Assembly (NCBI GenBank): GCA_021776235.1
Contig: JAJFGG010000113.1
Coordinates: 1-48,213 of the forward strand
DNA: 48,213 nt
Reading direction: 5' to 3'
DNA from: Alphaproteobacteria bacterium
GTDB lineage: Bacteria; Pseudomonadota; Alphaproteobacteria; GCA-2731375
Part shown: piece after piece, positions 8,466-17,068 of the stretch
How positions within the stretch are numbered: the first letter of the stretch is position 1
Layout: the number at the start of each line of letters is the position of its first letter
Position numbers and translations under genes: made by a program
Notes under the pieces: model-generated
What the model saw: the letters and a program-made list of their open reading frames with translations, nothing else
Databases searched by the model: none
What the model was told of the DNA's origin: nothing

Positions 8466-10755
8466 AGGTGTCCCCGTGGCTGCCATAGGAATAACCTGAA
8501 TGCTTGCGCGCATCCACCTGGGTCAACACCACACCGGCTATATCAGCCTTGGAATCCAAGAGATTACGAAGGCCAAGCGATACGGTCGCTCGATCCGTCT
8601 CCCCCCAACGCACCACATAGATGCATTTATCCACATGTTTTGAAAGAATGGTCGCTTCGGAAAAGGCCAAACTGGGCGGCGTTTTGAACAGGGCCAGATC
8701 ATAACCCCGTTCCAGGCGTTGAATGAGTTGCCACATGCGATCCGAATTAATCAAATCAGTTGGGTTGGGCGCGCTATGCCCGCCGGCAATAAAATGCATC
8801 CCCGATGAATCATCGATTTCTATGATGTCTTCCAGCTTTGCTGTGTCTTCCAGGAATTCCGCCAAGCCACGCAGGTTGGGAACATCCAAATCCGTATGTA
8901 TGGATGGCCGGCGCATGTCGCAATCGACCACTATAACCCGTTGTCCCGCTTGCGCCGCCGAACGCCCCAGGGACAGGGACAAGGACATCTTGCCTTCCTC
9001 CGGCTCCGACGAAGTCACCAGGATGGTTCGAGGTGCGACGCGACCCGATAGCATCAGGGACGTTCGTATGCTGCGGATGCATTCTGCGAACATAGAATTC
9101 GGTTTTTCCAGAACCATATCCTGAGGCCGTAGATGCCGCGTGGCGAAACCGTGCAGTTTAGGCATGATGCCCAACGAGGGTACGCCGGTAATTTGTTCGA
9201 TTTGCGGTATGCTGCGGAAACCAACATCCAGATGTTCCAGTATAAATACCAACACGATACCCACGACGACCGAGGCCAATAGGGCTACGAAAACGATCAG
9301 GGTTTTGCGCGGATAACTGGGGCGCAGGGGTGGAACCGCAGGTGAAATCAGGCGCGCATCCGCCTGCTGCGTGGCATCGTCCTGGACGTCCGTTTCCTTG
9401 AACCGGGTCAGAATCGTCTGATAGATCGCGTCGTTGGCCGCGACCTCGCTTTCCAAAGCGCGCAAGGTGACGACGCTTTCGTTTTGTTTCAGGATCGCCT
9501 GCTTTAGCCGTTCGATCTCGGCAGCGGTCGTGCGTTCCCGAATTTCCGCAATTTCCAGTTCATTGCCCAGACTAGTGGTAATTTTTTCAACCTCACGGCT
9601 GATCTTCTGCTGCAGATCGGTTAATTCAGATTCTTTCAAGATCAGCTTGGGGTGCCGGCCGCGCAATTGCGTTTTCAGTTCCCCCAATTGCCGAATTACA
9701 GCTGCTTCCTGTTCCCGCAATCGTTGGATCAGTTGCGAATCCAGAACGGTTGCCGCGGATTCCGAACCGCCCTCCGATTGCAACAATTTTTGGATTTGCT
9801 GATAACGTGCGTCGGCTTCCGCACGACCGCTCCGCGCGCGGACAAGATCAATATTTAACTGCGCCAGTTGTTGCCCCAGGACGCTGGATTCTCCTTGGAT
9901 ATCGACAAAGCCCATGGTGCGCCGATGAGCTTCCAAGGCATTCCGCGACACTTCCAGGCGCTGCCGTAACTCCGAAACTTGTTGGTTCAGCCAATCAGTG
10001 GCCCTGGCGTTTGCCGCGAACTTTCGCAACACGGTCTCATTGATATAGACTTCGGCCAAGGCATTGGCCGCCTGGGCGGCGAATTCCGGGTCTGTGGAGA
10101 TATACTCGACTTCCAAAACGCGGGAGGATTCCGACGAGTCGACATCCACTCCGGAAAGAAAATCCTCCAGGACATCCTCCCGGAAATATGCCGCCATTTC
10201 CGCCTTGGTATAGGTCTCCTCGGTGGCCTTGGATTTTTTATCGCCGCCGCGCAGTTCATCGCGAACCCAGTCCGGTATCAGGCTACGGACAAAGCCGCGC
10301 AGGTCGATACGGTCGAGAAGTCCCTTGGGTTTAGGTTCTGCCAAGCTCGAGTTGAACAAGGGGTGATTTACCAAATCCAGTTCGTCCACCACCTTTCCAG
10401 CCAAGCCGCGGGACATGAGGACCGCCGCCTCCGTCCGGTTGGTGTAATGGTCAAACCGTCCGCCTTGCAGTACCTGGCGAAATTCAAGGGTCCGGTCACG
10501 TTGCCGTTCCACCACCAATTGGGCTTCAGCAACATACAGCGGAGTGGCCTGCATGACACCCAGAACGGCCAGCAGTGTTATGATAAATGACGTCGCAATG
10601 ATGATCATCTTGCGCCGCCAAAGGGTGTGCACGATTTGGCGCAGGTCGAACGCTGGCTCGCCGTGACCGGCAGGCATGCTATCGAAGGACGGTGCAATCG
10701 TCTCTTCGTAATCCTCGTCGCGGTCGCGCAACGGCATGTAACTTAAATTACTCAT
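8434..10755 (-). CDS. Wzc/ExoP-like polysaccharide co-polymerase with a degenerate tyrosine-kinase domain
   Basis: 773 residues. It has an N-terminal Wzz domain with a first membrane helix at about 50-70, long periplasmic coiled coils at about 230-470, a second helix near 485-510 and a cytoplasmic BY-kinase-like domain. The oligomerisation motif E-x2-R-x2-R (ECIRSIR) is present. Walker A reads SSEPEEGKMSL, with Met590 where the Mg-binding Ser/Thr should follow Lys589. Walker A' (VVDCD, Asp611 and Asp613) is intact. Walker B reads ALFKTPP, with Lys691 replacing the usual Asp. The C-terminal tail keeps six tyrosines between 755 and 771. Wzc-type proteins control chain length and export; here autophosphorylation is likely impaired, so the protein may be a pseudokinase or be phosphorylated by another kinase. 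It heads a minus-strand transcript after an AT-rich gap. Confidence 0.9.
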   Translation of the reverse strand: MSNLSYMPLRDRDEDYEETIAPSFDSMPAGHGEPAFDLRQIVHTLWRRKMIIIATSFIITLLAVLGVMQATPLYVAEAQLVVERQRDRTLEFRQVLQGGRFDHYTNRTEAAVLMSRGLAGKVVDELDLVNHPLFNSSLAEPKPKGLLDRIDLRGFVRSLIPDWVRDELRGGDKKSKATEETYTKAEMAAYFREDVLEDFLSGVDVDSSESSRVLEVEYISTDPEFAAQAANALAEVYINETVLRKFAANARATDWLNQQVSELRQRLEVSRNALEAHRRTMGFVDIQGESSVLGQQLAQLNIDLVRARSGRAEADARYQQIQKLLQSEGGSESAATVLDSQLIQRLREQEAAVIRQLGELKTQLRGRHPKLILKESELTDLQQKISREVEKITTSLGNELEIAEIRERTTAAEIERLKQAILKQNESVVTLRALESEVAANDAIYQTILTRFKETDVQDDATQQADARLISPAVPPLRPSYPRKTLIVFVALLASVVVGIVLVFILEHLDVGFRSIPQIEQITGVPSLGIMPKLHGFATRHLRPQDMVLEKPNSMFAECIRSIRTSLMLSGRVAPRTILVTSSEPEEGKMSLSLSLGRSAAQAGQRVIVVDCDMRRPSIHTDLDVPNLRGLAEFLEDTAKLEDIIEIDDSSGMHFIAGGHSAPNPTDLINSDRMWQLIQRLERGYDLALFKTPPSLAFSEATILSKHVDKCIYVVRWGETDRATVSLGLRNLLDSKADIAGVVLTQVDARKHSGYSYGSHGDTYGIYEKYYQG

Positions 10756-10986
10756 AAACCCGCAACCGCGGCTCCGTTCAATGCGTTAACTGATGCTGTT
10801 CATCGCCAATTATATAAGGCTATACTAACATATACACTATACAGGGATTATGCATAGAATATATTAATTAATTCTTCGGCTGCGAATGAGATTTAGCCAG
10901 AATGCAAGTATTAACTGTGCGACTCTTATGCTACGTATAGTTTATAGATCCAAAATCACCAATCTGTGACGAATTACACATTGTCA
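10756..10986. promoter_or_regulatory. AT-rich intergenic region, probable promoter of the Wzc-like gene
   Basis: 231 bp between the OPX gene and the Wzc-like gene, both on the minus strand. The centre (about 10800-10960) is far more AT-rich than the rest of the window and has repeated CTATAC-like words (near 10822, 10844 and 10936). This suggests a separate promoter for the Wzc-like gene and possibly silencing or regulator sites. No clean -35/-10 pair stands out by eye. Confidence 0.35.
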
Positions 10987-11556
10987 TCAGAATAATCGGC
11001 GCACCACCTCAATGGTGTCGCCCGGGTGGACTGGTGTGTTTAAACTGGCTTTGTATCTTACTGGAACACCCTGACGGTCTTCGCGGATCAGCAAAACAGG
11101 GTCGTGCTTGGCGCGTCGGGTGTAACCTTCTGCGATAGCGATGGCCTTACGTACAGTAATACCAACGATATAGTCGTATTTGCCGGCTTTGTTGACTTCG
11201 CCAAGGATGAAAAACGGGCGGTAGTTCAGCACCTCAATCGAAACCTTCGGGTCGACCACGAAATCGCGATTCAATCTGGTTACAATCCGTTCCTTCAACT
11301 CCGGTACAGTGAAGGTTGCCGCCTTGACCTGTCCGACCAGAGGTACGGCGATGGTGCCGTCGGAGCCCACCGTGGTTTGCCCGGACAGATCCGCATGGCC
11401 AAACACCTTAAGGCTGATCTTGTCCCCTGGGCCAAGAAGGTAATCGGAAAGCTGCGCCCGGGCCGCTCCGGAAAACAGCAGCAGTCCCACCAGGAACAAT
11501 AACTCAATCAACCGGCTGTTGCGGCGGCAGCCGCGCTTCGGGTGCCAAAAGGTCAT
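10987..11556 (-). CDS. Short polysaccharide export (OPX, Wza-like) protein
   Basis: 189 residues. A signal peptide ends near residue 35 (FSGAARAQ) with no lipobox cysteine, so this is a soluble periplasmic or peripheral protein. The Poly_export domain starts with YLLGPGDKISLKVFGHADLSG and contains DGTIAVPLVGQV. An SLBB-type domain starts near 110 (RPFFILGEVNKAGKYDYIVG) and ends in HPGDTIEVVRRLF. It lacks the extra domains and C-terminal amphipathic helix with which full-length Wza (about 380 residues) forms its own outer-membrane pore. Short OPX proteins of this kind are known to work with a separate beta-barrel, and a barrel gene lies immediately upstream, 12 bases before this ATG. It should carry polymer across the periplasm. 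Confidence 0.9.
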   Translation of the reverse strand: MTFWHPKRGCRRNSRLIELLFLVGLLLFSGAARAQLSDYLLGPGDKISLKVFGHADLSGQTTVGSDGTIAVPLVGQVKAATFTVPELKERIVTRLNRDFVVDPKVSIEVLNYRPFFILGEVNKAGKYDYIVGITVRKAIAIAEGYTRRAKHDPVLLIREDRQGVPVRYKASLNTPVHPGDTIEVVRRLF

Positions 11557-11568
11557 GCTGTCATGCTC

Positions 11569-12960
11569 TTACAATTGCACCCCGGCCCGAAGCGTGAATA
11601 CGTTATTCTGATAGTCACTGCCTGCTTGCGAAGAATCTAGTTGTTCGTAGTCATAGCGTGCTTCGACATACAAGTTACTATTCAATAGATACTGCACATT
11701 GAAGCCGATTTCCACCCGGTCTTCCTCTTTGTCTTGACCCGGCAGGGTCGCGTAATCAGAACGCGTAAAGCCGGTCGTGGCCCCGAAGATCAAATTCTCC
11801 CTGGGATCCCAGGCTAATTCCAGGCTGACACTATCATCCAAGGATATCGGCGCGGATGTGCTTTCCACCACCTCCACCGTTCGTTCAGCTTTGACATCCA
11901 AGGTAAACAGCGGGGTAATGTTCCAAAGCAGCCGGCCCACATAAACCAGATCCAGAAAATCGTCCAGCCCGTTCTGTTCGAAATCGTGGAATAAGACGCC
12001 CAGACCCAGTTCCAGGAAGCTCACCGCCGAGCGGTCAATCGTTAGGCCTGCCACAAAGCTCCAGCCCTGATTGTCGCGCACAAAGCCATTGTCGTCGCGG
12101 GATTGCCGGTAATCGATAAAAAGCAGCCCCGGTCGCAGCCAAGCGGTGGTGCCGGTGGTTAATTCATAGCCTTGACGGAGCAGCCAAACATGGCCATGGG
12201 CATCAAGGAAATCCCGTTCGATCTGACCATTGTCCAGGGCATCGATCTGACTGTAGCGATAAAGCATACGAGTAGAATATTTGTCCGCTTGATATTGCCA
12301 ATCGGCTTCTACATTTAGGAGTCTGTCGATCGCCGGCTCCGGTCCTTCCAACTCATCGTCGGTAGAACCCCGCTCAGTGTGGGCCGATGAATAGCCCAGT
12401 TCAAGCTCCAGCACCGTATGTTCGTCCACATCAATCCGCGGGCGCGTCGATATGAAATAATCATCGTAATCTTCGTCTTTGAAATCCTGGTGGCGGCCAA
12501 ATTCGCCGCCGACCTTGATATCCACAAAATGGTTCAGCCAATCAGATTCAAGTGTCAGGGTCGGGCGCAGCACAAATATCGTGTCGGAAACCGTTCTCTC
12601 ATCCACCCTGAAAACATTGTCATCGAACACCAGATCCGTCTCCAGACCCGGCCGCAACAGAAAGCTGTTTACTTGGCTGTCGCGTAGACTCGCCGCTGAT
12701 TTGTCTGGCGTCGCACCGGGGCGCAAGGGCGTCAATGTCGGGTCCGATACGGCTTGTGGGGAAAGTGCGGTGTCTCCAAAGCTCAGAAATTGACCCAACC
12801 GGATGCCTATCGGTTGATATTCTGTTCGGGGCTGGTTGTTAACGGATTCCTGTACCGCTTGCGCCTCGGAGGAGAAATCTGCGCTGATGTTGATGAGATC
12901 CAGTGTCTGCGCCATGCCGCTTTCAGCCAAGGCGCCATAAATTAGCAAGCCCAGCGCCAA
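11569..12960 (-). CDS. Outer-membrane beta-barrel protein of the exopolysaccharide export system
   Basis: About 463 residues from a probable TTG start at 12960. The frame is open much further upstream, but that part lies inside the FecR gene and does not look like a signal peptide. From 12960 the protein begins with a hydrophobic stretch ending in ESGMAQ, a plausible signal peptide, with AAGGCGG a few bases before the TTG. The rest is rich in alternating aromatic and polar residues (for example TVLELELGYSSAH, LYVEARYDYEQLD) and ends in VFTLRAGVQL, a typical barrel end. It resembles the barrel family encoded beside polysaccharide export genes. It is probably the outer-membrane pore partner of the short OPX protein. 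The start codon is the least certain part. Confidence 0.78.
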   Translation of the reverse strand: MALGLLIYGALAESGMAQTLDLINISADFSSEAQAVQESVNNQPRTEYQPIGIRLGQFLSFGDTALSPQAVSDPTLTPLRPGATPDKSAASLRDSQVNSFLLRPGLETDLVFDDNVFRVDERTVSDTIFVLRPTLTLESDWLNHFVDIKVGGEFGRHQDFKDEDYDDYFISTRPRIDVDEHTVLELELGYSSAHTERGSTDDELEGPEPAIDRLLNVEADWQYQADKYSTRMLYRYSQIDALDNGQIERDFLDAHGHVWLLRQGYELTTGTTAWLRPGLLFIDYRQSRDDNGFVRDNQGWSFVAGLTIDRSAVSFLELGLGVLFHDFEQNGLDDFLDLVYVGRLLWNITPLFTLDVKAERTVEVVESTSAPISLDDSVSLELAWDPRENLIFGATTGFTRSDYATLPGQDKEEDRVEIGFNVQYLLNSNLYVEARYDYEQLDSSQAGSDYQNNVFTLRAGVQL

Positions 12961-12982
12961 TAGGTACCGCCTTAGAGCTGCT

Positions 12983-14713
12983 TTAGTTCGGCGATGCTTG
13001 GAGGTTCGGCTCCTCGGTCGGTTGCTGAATACCCAATGCCGCGGCAATCTGCTGCGGCCCGGCGGCGGTTGCAATATCCGATAGGACAGCACCAATCTGT
13101 TCGTCGATCTTGGCATTGGTGGCGGCCAGGCTTTCGCTGTCATTCTGATATTGTTCCTCCACCTCTTTGGGAAGATCGAAATTGCTCTTTTCATCCGTCG
13201 GTTCAACTATGACTGCCGTCAAATAGGTTGAATCACCGGCCAGCGCATCCAAATCGATGACCAATTTTCCATCCACCACTTCAGCCTCGACAATGACCAT
13301 ACCGCCGGTGCCGGCGTCATTCGCGGCAGGTTGCTGGCTTGCCGCCTGACTGCTCTGCGTATCGGGCTGCGCGGCAGCAGGCACGGGATTCGTTTTGACG
13401 TCCGGATCCGGACCGAGGGCCGTTTTCAAGGCTCTGACCTGTGGTGACTTGGGTATGACGGGCCTCGGCGGGGTCGGCGGTCTGCCCCGCGATGTGACGG
13501 TTGAAAATCCAGACCTCACCGTTCTTCTCTTGCCCGCCGAGCTGACCGTCGCCTCGCCTTCGACAACCGATGTGGTTGTTGTGCCGTTGGCTGCCACCGA
13601 GATTTCCAAAATGGTGCCTCTGATGCCCATTGTCGCGGTTGGGGTGCGAATAGAGTACCGATCCTTCGATAGATCGCCCGACACAAACCGCATGACGCCC
13701 CTGCTCAGGGACAACGCAACCTGGGAATTTCTGCCAGAGGGATCAAAGACGAATTTGTCCAGGGTCACGGACGAGTTCGCGCCGATGGAGATTATGGAAT
13801 TATCCAGGAAAACCAGGCGTGCCGCACTATTGGCATCGGTGTTAATTTTTTCGTTGCTGAAGATTTTGTCCTGGAGAACAAGATATCGGGTTTTGGTGGG
13901 TAATACGCCCCGCACCGCGGCGACAATCTTCTGGGCACTCCCGACGGCTGGTGGGCCCGAAGTGGAGCCCGTGCCCCGTCCGCCGCCAGTTATCTGCGTG
14001 CGGTCGCCGGAAAGAGTCCCCGGCTGCAGCCAACCGTCTGGTCCGGATTGCGCAATCGGCACATTTCTGCCGTTGATCCTGACCTTTCTACCCAGCGGAT
14101 GTTGTAGGCTCTTACCTATATTCAGGTTATCGGTAAGAAGCACGACGCGCCATTTGCCGTTGGGAATATTGGCCGTGAATTTTTTCACGTTGACGACGCC
14201 ATCCGACAACAGCCCGTCGCTGGACGGCCGGCGCATGGCCCGGCGATTGGCGCCCGACAGGCGCTCGTCCTTAGCGGTAACATGTTGAAAATTCTGCATG
14301 ATCGTTGAATCGGGAGCGCCAAAGTCAAAGCCAAACGAGCGCGGCGACAAGCGGAAATTTTTCGACATTTTAATTCCGGCGATCGGCTTCGCGAATAACG
14401 CCTGACGGGCCGCTTTGGAGATGGAGTTAACGGCATCCTGCAGGGCGATCGGGTCGCCGGCGATCTTGGAGCCTGCCAGAGACTTGATCAGCTCATTGGT
14501 TCGCTTTTCCATTTGTTCGGATCGGCCGGAAAATTGAGCGAAATACTGCTTCAGTACAGTTTCACCCTTTTTTGTCCCGCTGGCCGCGGCATTCAAGGCG
14601 GCCGCGGCTGAAATGCTCTGGGCGGCAGCGCCGTTCAGGCCGGCGGTGATCGTTAGAGCGCAAACCACGCCACTCAGAACAAGGCCACGCAAACCGCGAA
14701 ATAGCAGGTTCAT
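12983..14713 (-). CDS. FecR-domain secreted protein
   Basis: 576 residues from the ATG at 14713, which has a strong GAGGAG ribosome site; a longer frame to 14791 lacks this. A signal peptide ends near residue 31 (GLNGAAAQS). The middle holds a FecR domain: IFSNEKINTDANSAARLVFLDNS, SIGANSSVTLDKFVFDP, VMRFVSGDL, IRTPTATMGIRGT and SVVEGEATVSS. Proline-rich and Ala/Gln-rich linkers follow, then an acidic C-terminal region. FecR domains outside iron signalling occur in secreted proteins of polysaccharide loci, where a carbohydrate- or surface-binding role is suspected but unproven. It is the first gene of the minus-strand export block, 22 bases upstream of the barrel's likely start, and no sigma-factor partner is adjacent. 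Confidence 0.85.
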   Translation of the reverse strand: MNLLFRGLRGLVLSGVVCALTITAGLNGAAAQSISAAAALNAAASGTKKGETVLKQYFAQFSGRSEQMEKRTNELIKSLAGSKIAGDPIALQDAVNSISKAARQALFAKPIAGIKMSKNFRLSPRSFGFDFGAPDSTIMQNFQHVTAKDERLSGANRRAMRRPSSDGLLSDGVVNVKKFTANIPNGKWRVVLLTDNLNIGKSLQHPLGRKVRINGRNVPIAQSGPDGWLQPGTLSGDRTQITGGGRGTGSTSGPPAVGSAQKIVAAVRGVLPTKTRYLVLQDKIFSNEKINTDANSAARLVFLDNSIISIGANSSVTLDKFVFDPSGRNSQVALSLSRGVMRFVSGDLSKDRYSIRTPTATMGIRGTILEISVAANGTTTTSVVEGEATVSSAGKRRTVRSGFSTVTSRGRPPTPPRPVIPKSPQVRALKTALGPDPDVKTNPVPAAAQPDTQSSQAASQQPAANDAGTGGMVIVEAEVVDGKLVIDLDALAGDSTYLTAVIVEPTDEKSNFDLPKEVEEQYQNDSESLAATNAKIDEQIGAVLSDIATAAGPQQIAAALGIQQPTEEPNLQASPN

Positions 14714-15007
14714 TTTGAGCTCCTCGACGACATGCCGTGCCATGGTGCCCCGAAAGACGAGGGCCATGACCAAATCATGCACACGATCCACATCACAATA
14801 TCATACTTGGTCTCTCGAAGCACCTGCGTCAATAGCCGTCAAAATTCCGGGCATTCTGGAAGGTTTCATGTAAAAAGGGCCTCCAATGATGCAGTCTTTG
14901 GCGAATTCGTTAAGAAACTATAAACGCAAGGATGGACCTGATGAGTGGCCAGCTCCGAACTTGTTTCAAATTAGGGCGTTTATGACCATGCCAGGACAAG
15001 CTGTACC
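14714..15007. promoter_or_regulatory. Divergent intergenic region
   Basis: About 294 bp between the minus-strand FecR gene and the plus-strand nucleotidyltransferase-like gene. It must hold the promoter of the export block and probably that of the plus-strand gene. No strong hairpin, clear -35/-10 pair or convincing small gene is visible by eye. Confidence 0.3.
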
Positions 15008-16006
15008 ATGATCGGGCCCGGTCCGTGGCCGATGTTACTGGCCGGCGGTCAGGTCGATGCGGCGGAAATCACACCGGCTCTGCTGCAACGCCTGGTGGAA
15101 TTGATTGGTCCCGCTCTGGCACGGCATTTACTGCCTGCCTCCGACATAGCGGTGACAGCGAATGATGTCAGACAAAGCCGGCTGGCGAACAGGTTTCGCC
15201 GGGCAGACGGTCTGCGGTGGGCCCGTCATGCGGCCGTTCACGGCATCCAGGTGGTTTGCCTTAAAGGGCTGGCGGCGACGCATTTATTTTATCCCGATCC
15301 CGATCTGCGTATCATGTCGGATGCCGATCTGTTGGTCGCCGACGCCAACCACGCCAAACTCGTGAGGTTGTATCAGATTGCTGGTTTGCGTTTTCATCAG
15401 GTCGAGGCACGTTCCACCTGGGGCTTTATTTCCGATGCGTCTCTGTTGCCCCTGACGAGTGCCGACGGTGCCAGCAATATTGATCTGCACGTTCACCCGG
15501 ATGCCTGGCCCCTGCATCTGGGCCTTGCCAGCACCGATGTTTTCGCGGCTGCCCGGCTCATCTCAGCGGGCGATGGTGAAATATGGGTGCCCAGCATCAC
15601 CCATATGCTTTTGTTGTCCGCCAGTCATGCTGCCCGCGATCTGTTTGGCCCATCAACCGCAAAATCCCTCATCGACGCGGCGCTGTTGCTGCGGAATTAT
15701 GGTGATGAAGTTGATTGGCGGGAGTTCGAGGGGCGCTTGCGGGCGGGACGGGTGGAAAAGCCGGTGCGGTCTTTTTTGGCCATATTGAAGCGCCTTGGCG
15801 CTGATACCGGTGCCGTGCCTGAACATCTAACGCAGGTGGCGGGGCCTGAATTTGAACGGGCGGTGGCCGACTATGCGGCATTGTTTCCAGCCGACTCCAG
15901 CGCCCTGGCCCGCGCACGGCGGGAGTTGCTGTTGTGTGCCGAAACAGGCGTCGCCATGCGGCGCAATTGGCAGCGCTTGGCAGGCTTGTTCCGTCCGCGC
16001 GGATAA
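15008..16006 (+). CDS. Nucleotidyltransferase-like protein (NTP_transf_5 family)
   Basis: 332 residues. The diagnostic block is VVCLKGLAATHLFYPDPDLRIMSDADLLV (two parts, near residues 81-109): the lysine-glycine segment followed by the Arg-x-Met-x-Asp-x-Asp motif that defines this uncharacterised nucleotidyltransferase family. The two aspartates would bind metal. Downstream are NIDLHVHPDAWP (near 158) and a helical C-terminal part with ITHMLLLSASHAARDL. Members are often encoded in exopolysaccharide clusters, but their substrates are unknown. It lies at the border between the polysaccharide locus and housekeeping genes, 57 bp before meaB on the same strand, so either grouping is possible. Confidence 0.8.
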   Translation: MIGPGPWPMLLAGGQVDAAEITPALLQRLVELIGPALARHLLPASDIAVTANDVRQSRLANRFRRADGLRWARHAAVHGIQVVCLKGLAATHLFYPDPDLRIMSDADLLVADANHAKLVRLYQIAGLRFHQVEARSTWGFISDASLLPLTSADGASNIDLHVHPDAWPLHLGLASTDVFAAARLISAGDGEIWVPSITHMLLLSASHAARDLFGPSTAKSLIDAALLLRNYGDEVDWREFEGRLRAGRVEKPVRSFLAILKRLGADTGAVPEHLTQVAGPEFERAVADYAALFPADSSALARARRELLLCAETGVAMRRNWQRLAGLFRPRG

Positions 16007-16063
16007 AATCGCCTCCCAGGATGTCTTGGCCCCACCGGTTCCGTTCGCTATGGTGCGGCCGCG

Positions 16064-17062
16064 ATGAGCAATGTTCTTGATATTACAGCGCTGGCGGCAG
16101 CATTGGGCAACGGTGACCGCCGCGCCCTGGCCCGAGCCATAACGCTTGTGGAATCCACCAGGCCCGAGCATCGGGCCCAGGCCGAAGCGCTGTTGGCGGC
16201 CTTGCCGACGGCACCGGGTCCCTCTGTCCGTCTGGGTATCACCGGGGCGCCGGGGGTTGGTAAATCGACATTTATCGAGGCTTTCGGCGGCTATTTGACG
16301 GCGCTGGGGCGGCGGGTTGCGGTGCTGGCGGTGGATCCGTCGTCGTCGCGCACGGGCGGCTCCATCCTGGGCGATAAAACCCGCATGCCTTTGTTGTCCC
16401 GCGATCCAAATGCGTTCATACGGCCCACACCTGCGGGCCGCGCCCTGGGTGGTGTCGCCCGGCGTACCCGCGAAGCGATGACATTGGTGGAAGCAGCCGG
16501 TTACGACATCATCATTGTTGAAACCGTGGGCGTGGGCCAATCGGAGTACGCGGTGGCCGATATGGTGGATATGTTCCTGCTGCTGCTGGCTCCGGGCGGG
16601 GGCGACGAATTGCAGGGCATCAAGCGCGGCATCATGGAACTGGCCGACTTGTTGGTGGTCAACAAGGCAGACGGCGCCCTGCGCGGGGCGGCCAATAATG
16701 CGGCGGCCGATTATCGCAATGCCCTTAATCTAATTCGGCCGAAAACAGCACATTGGCAGGCCCAGATTCTATTGGCCTCGGCCCTATTGGGCGAGGGATT
16801 GGCGGAAATTTGGCAGGCGGTGCAAGATTTTCAGACAGCTCTGTTCGCCGATGGGGAACAACAGGCTGGTCGGGCCGCGCAAGCGCGGCGATGGCTGTGG
16901 GAAGAAATTCAGGACGACCTGATGGCCGAGTTGAAAGCGGATTTAGTACTTAAACCCATCATCTCGGCGCTGGAGGAACAGGTCGGACGCGGCGATATCA
17001 CGCCCTCGGCCGCCGCGAGGGAAATCCTGGCGGCGTTTCGGCGGCCCACCAAAAAACGCTGA
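16064..17062 (+). CDS. meaB: MeaB-type P-loop GTPase (methylmalonyl-CoA mutase chaperone)
   Basis: 332 residues, normal for MeaB/ArgK. The GTPase motifs are complete: Walker A GAPGVGKST (61-69), then VLAVDPSSSRTGGSILGDKTRM, the switch-region ETVGVGQSE, and NKADGA for guanine recognition. MeaB protects and reloads adenosylcobalamin-dependent methylmalonyl-CoA mutase. The mutase itself is not in the window. A link to B12 metabolism also fits the cobST genes a few kilobases away, although these are separate units. The C-terminal helical part (dimerisation arm in the family) is present. The gene converges with the NTF2-like gene, with six bases between their ends. Confidence 0.93.
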   Translation: MSNVLDITALAAALGNGDRRALARAITLVESTRPEHRAQAEALLAALPTAPGPSVRLGITGAPGVGKSTFIEAFGGYLTALGRRVAVLAVDPSSSRTGGSILGDKTRMPLLSRDPNAFIRPTPAGRALGGVARRTREAMTLVEAAGYDIIIVETVGVGQSEYAVADMVDMFLLLLAPGGGDELQGIKRGIMELADLLVVNKADGALRGAANNAAADYRNALNLIRPKTAHWQAQILLASALLGEGLAEIWQAVQDFQTALFADGEQQAGRAAQARRWLWEEIQDDLMAELKADLVLKPIISALEEQVGRGDITPSAAAREILAAFRRPTKKR

Positions 17063-17068
17063 AGCCGC

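Noticed and set aside
13395-14288. Open frame of 297 codons on the plus strand opposite the FecR gene.
   Set aside because: Antisense shadow rich in Pro, Arg and Ser; the minus strand encodes an evident FecR domain with signal peptide and ribosome site.
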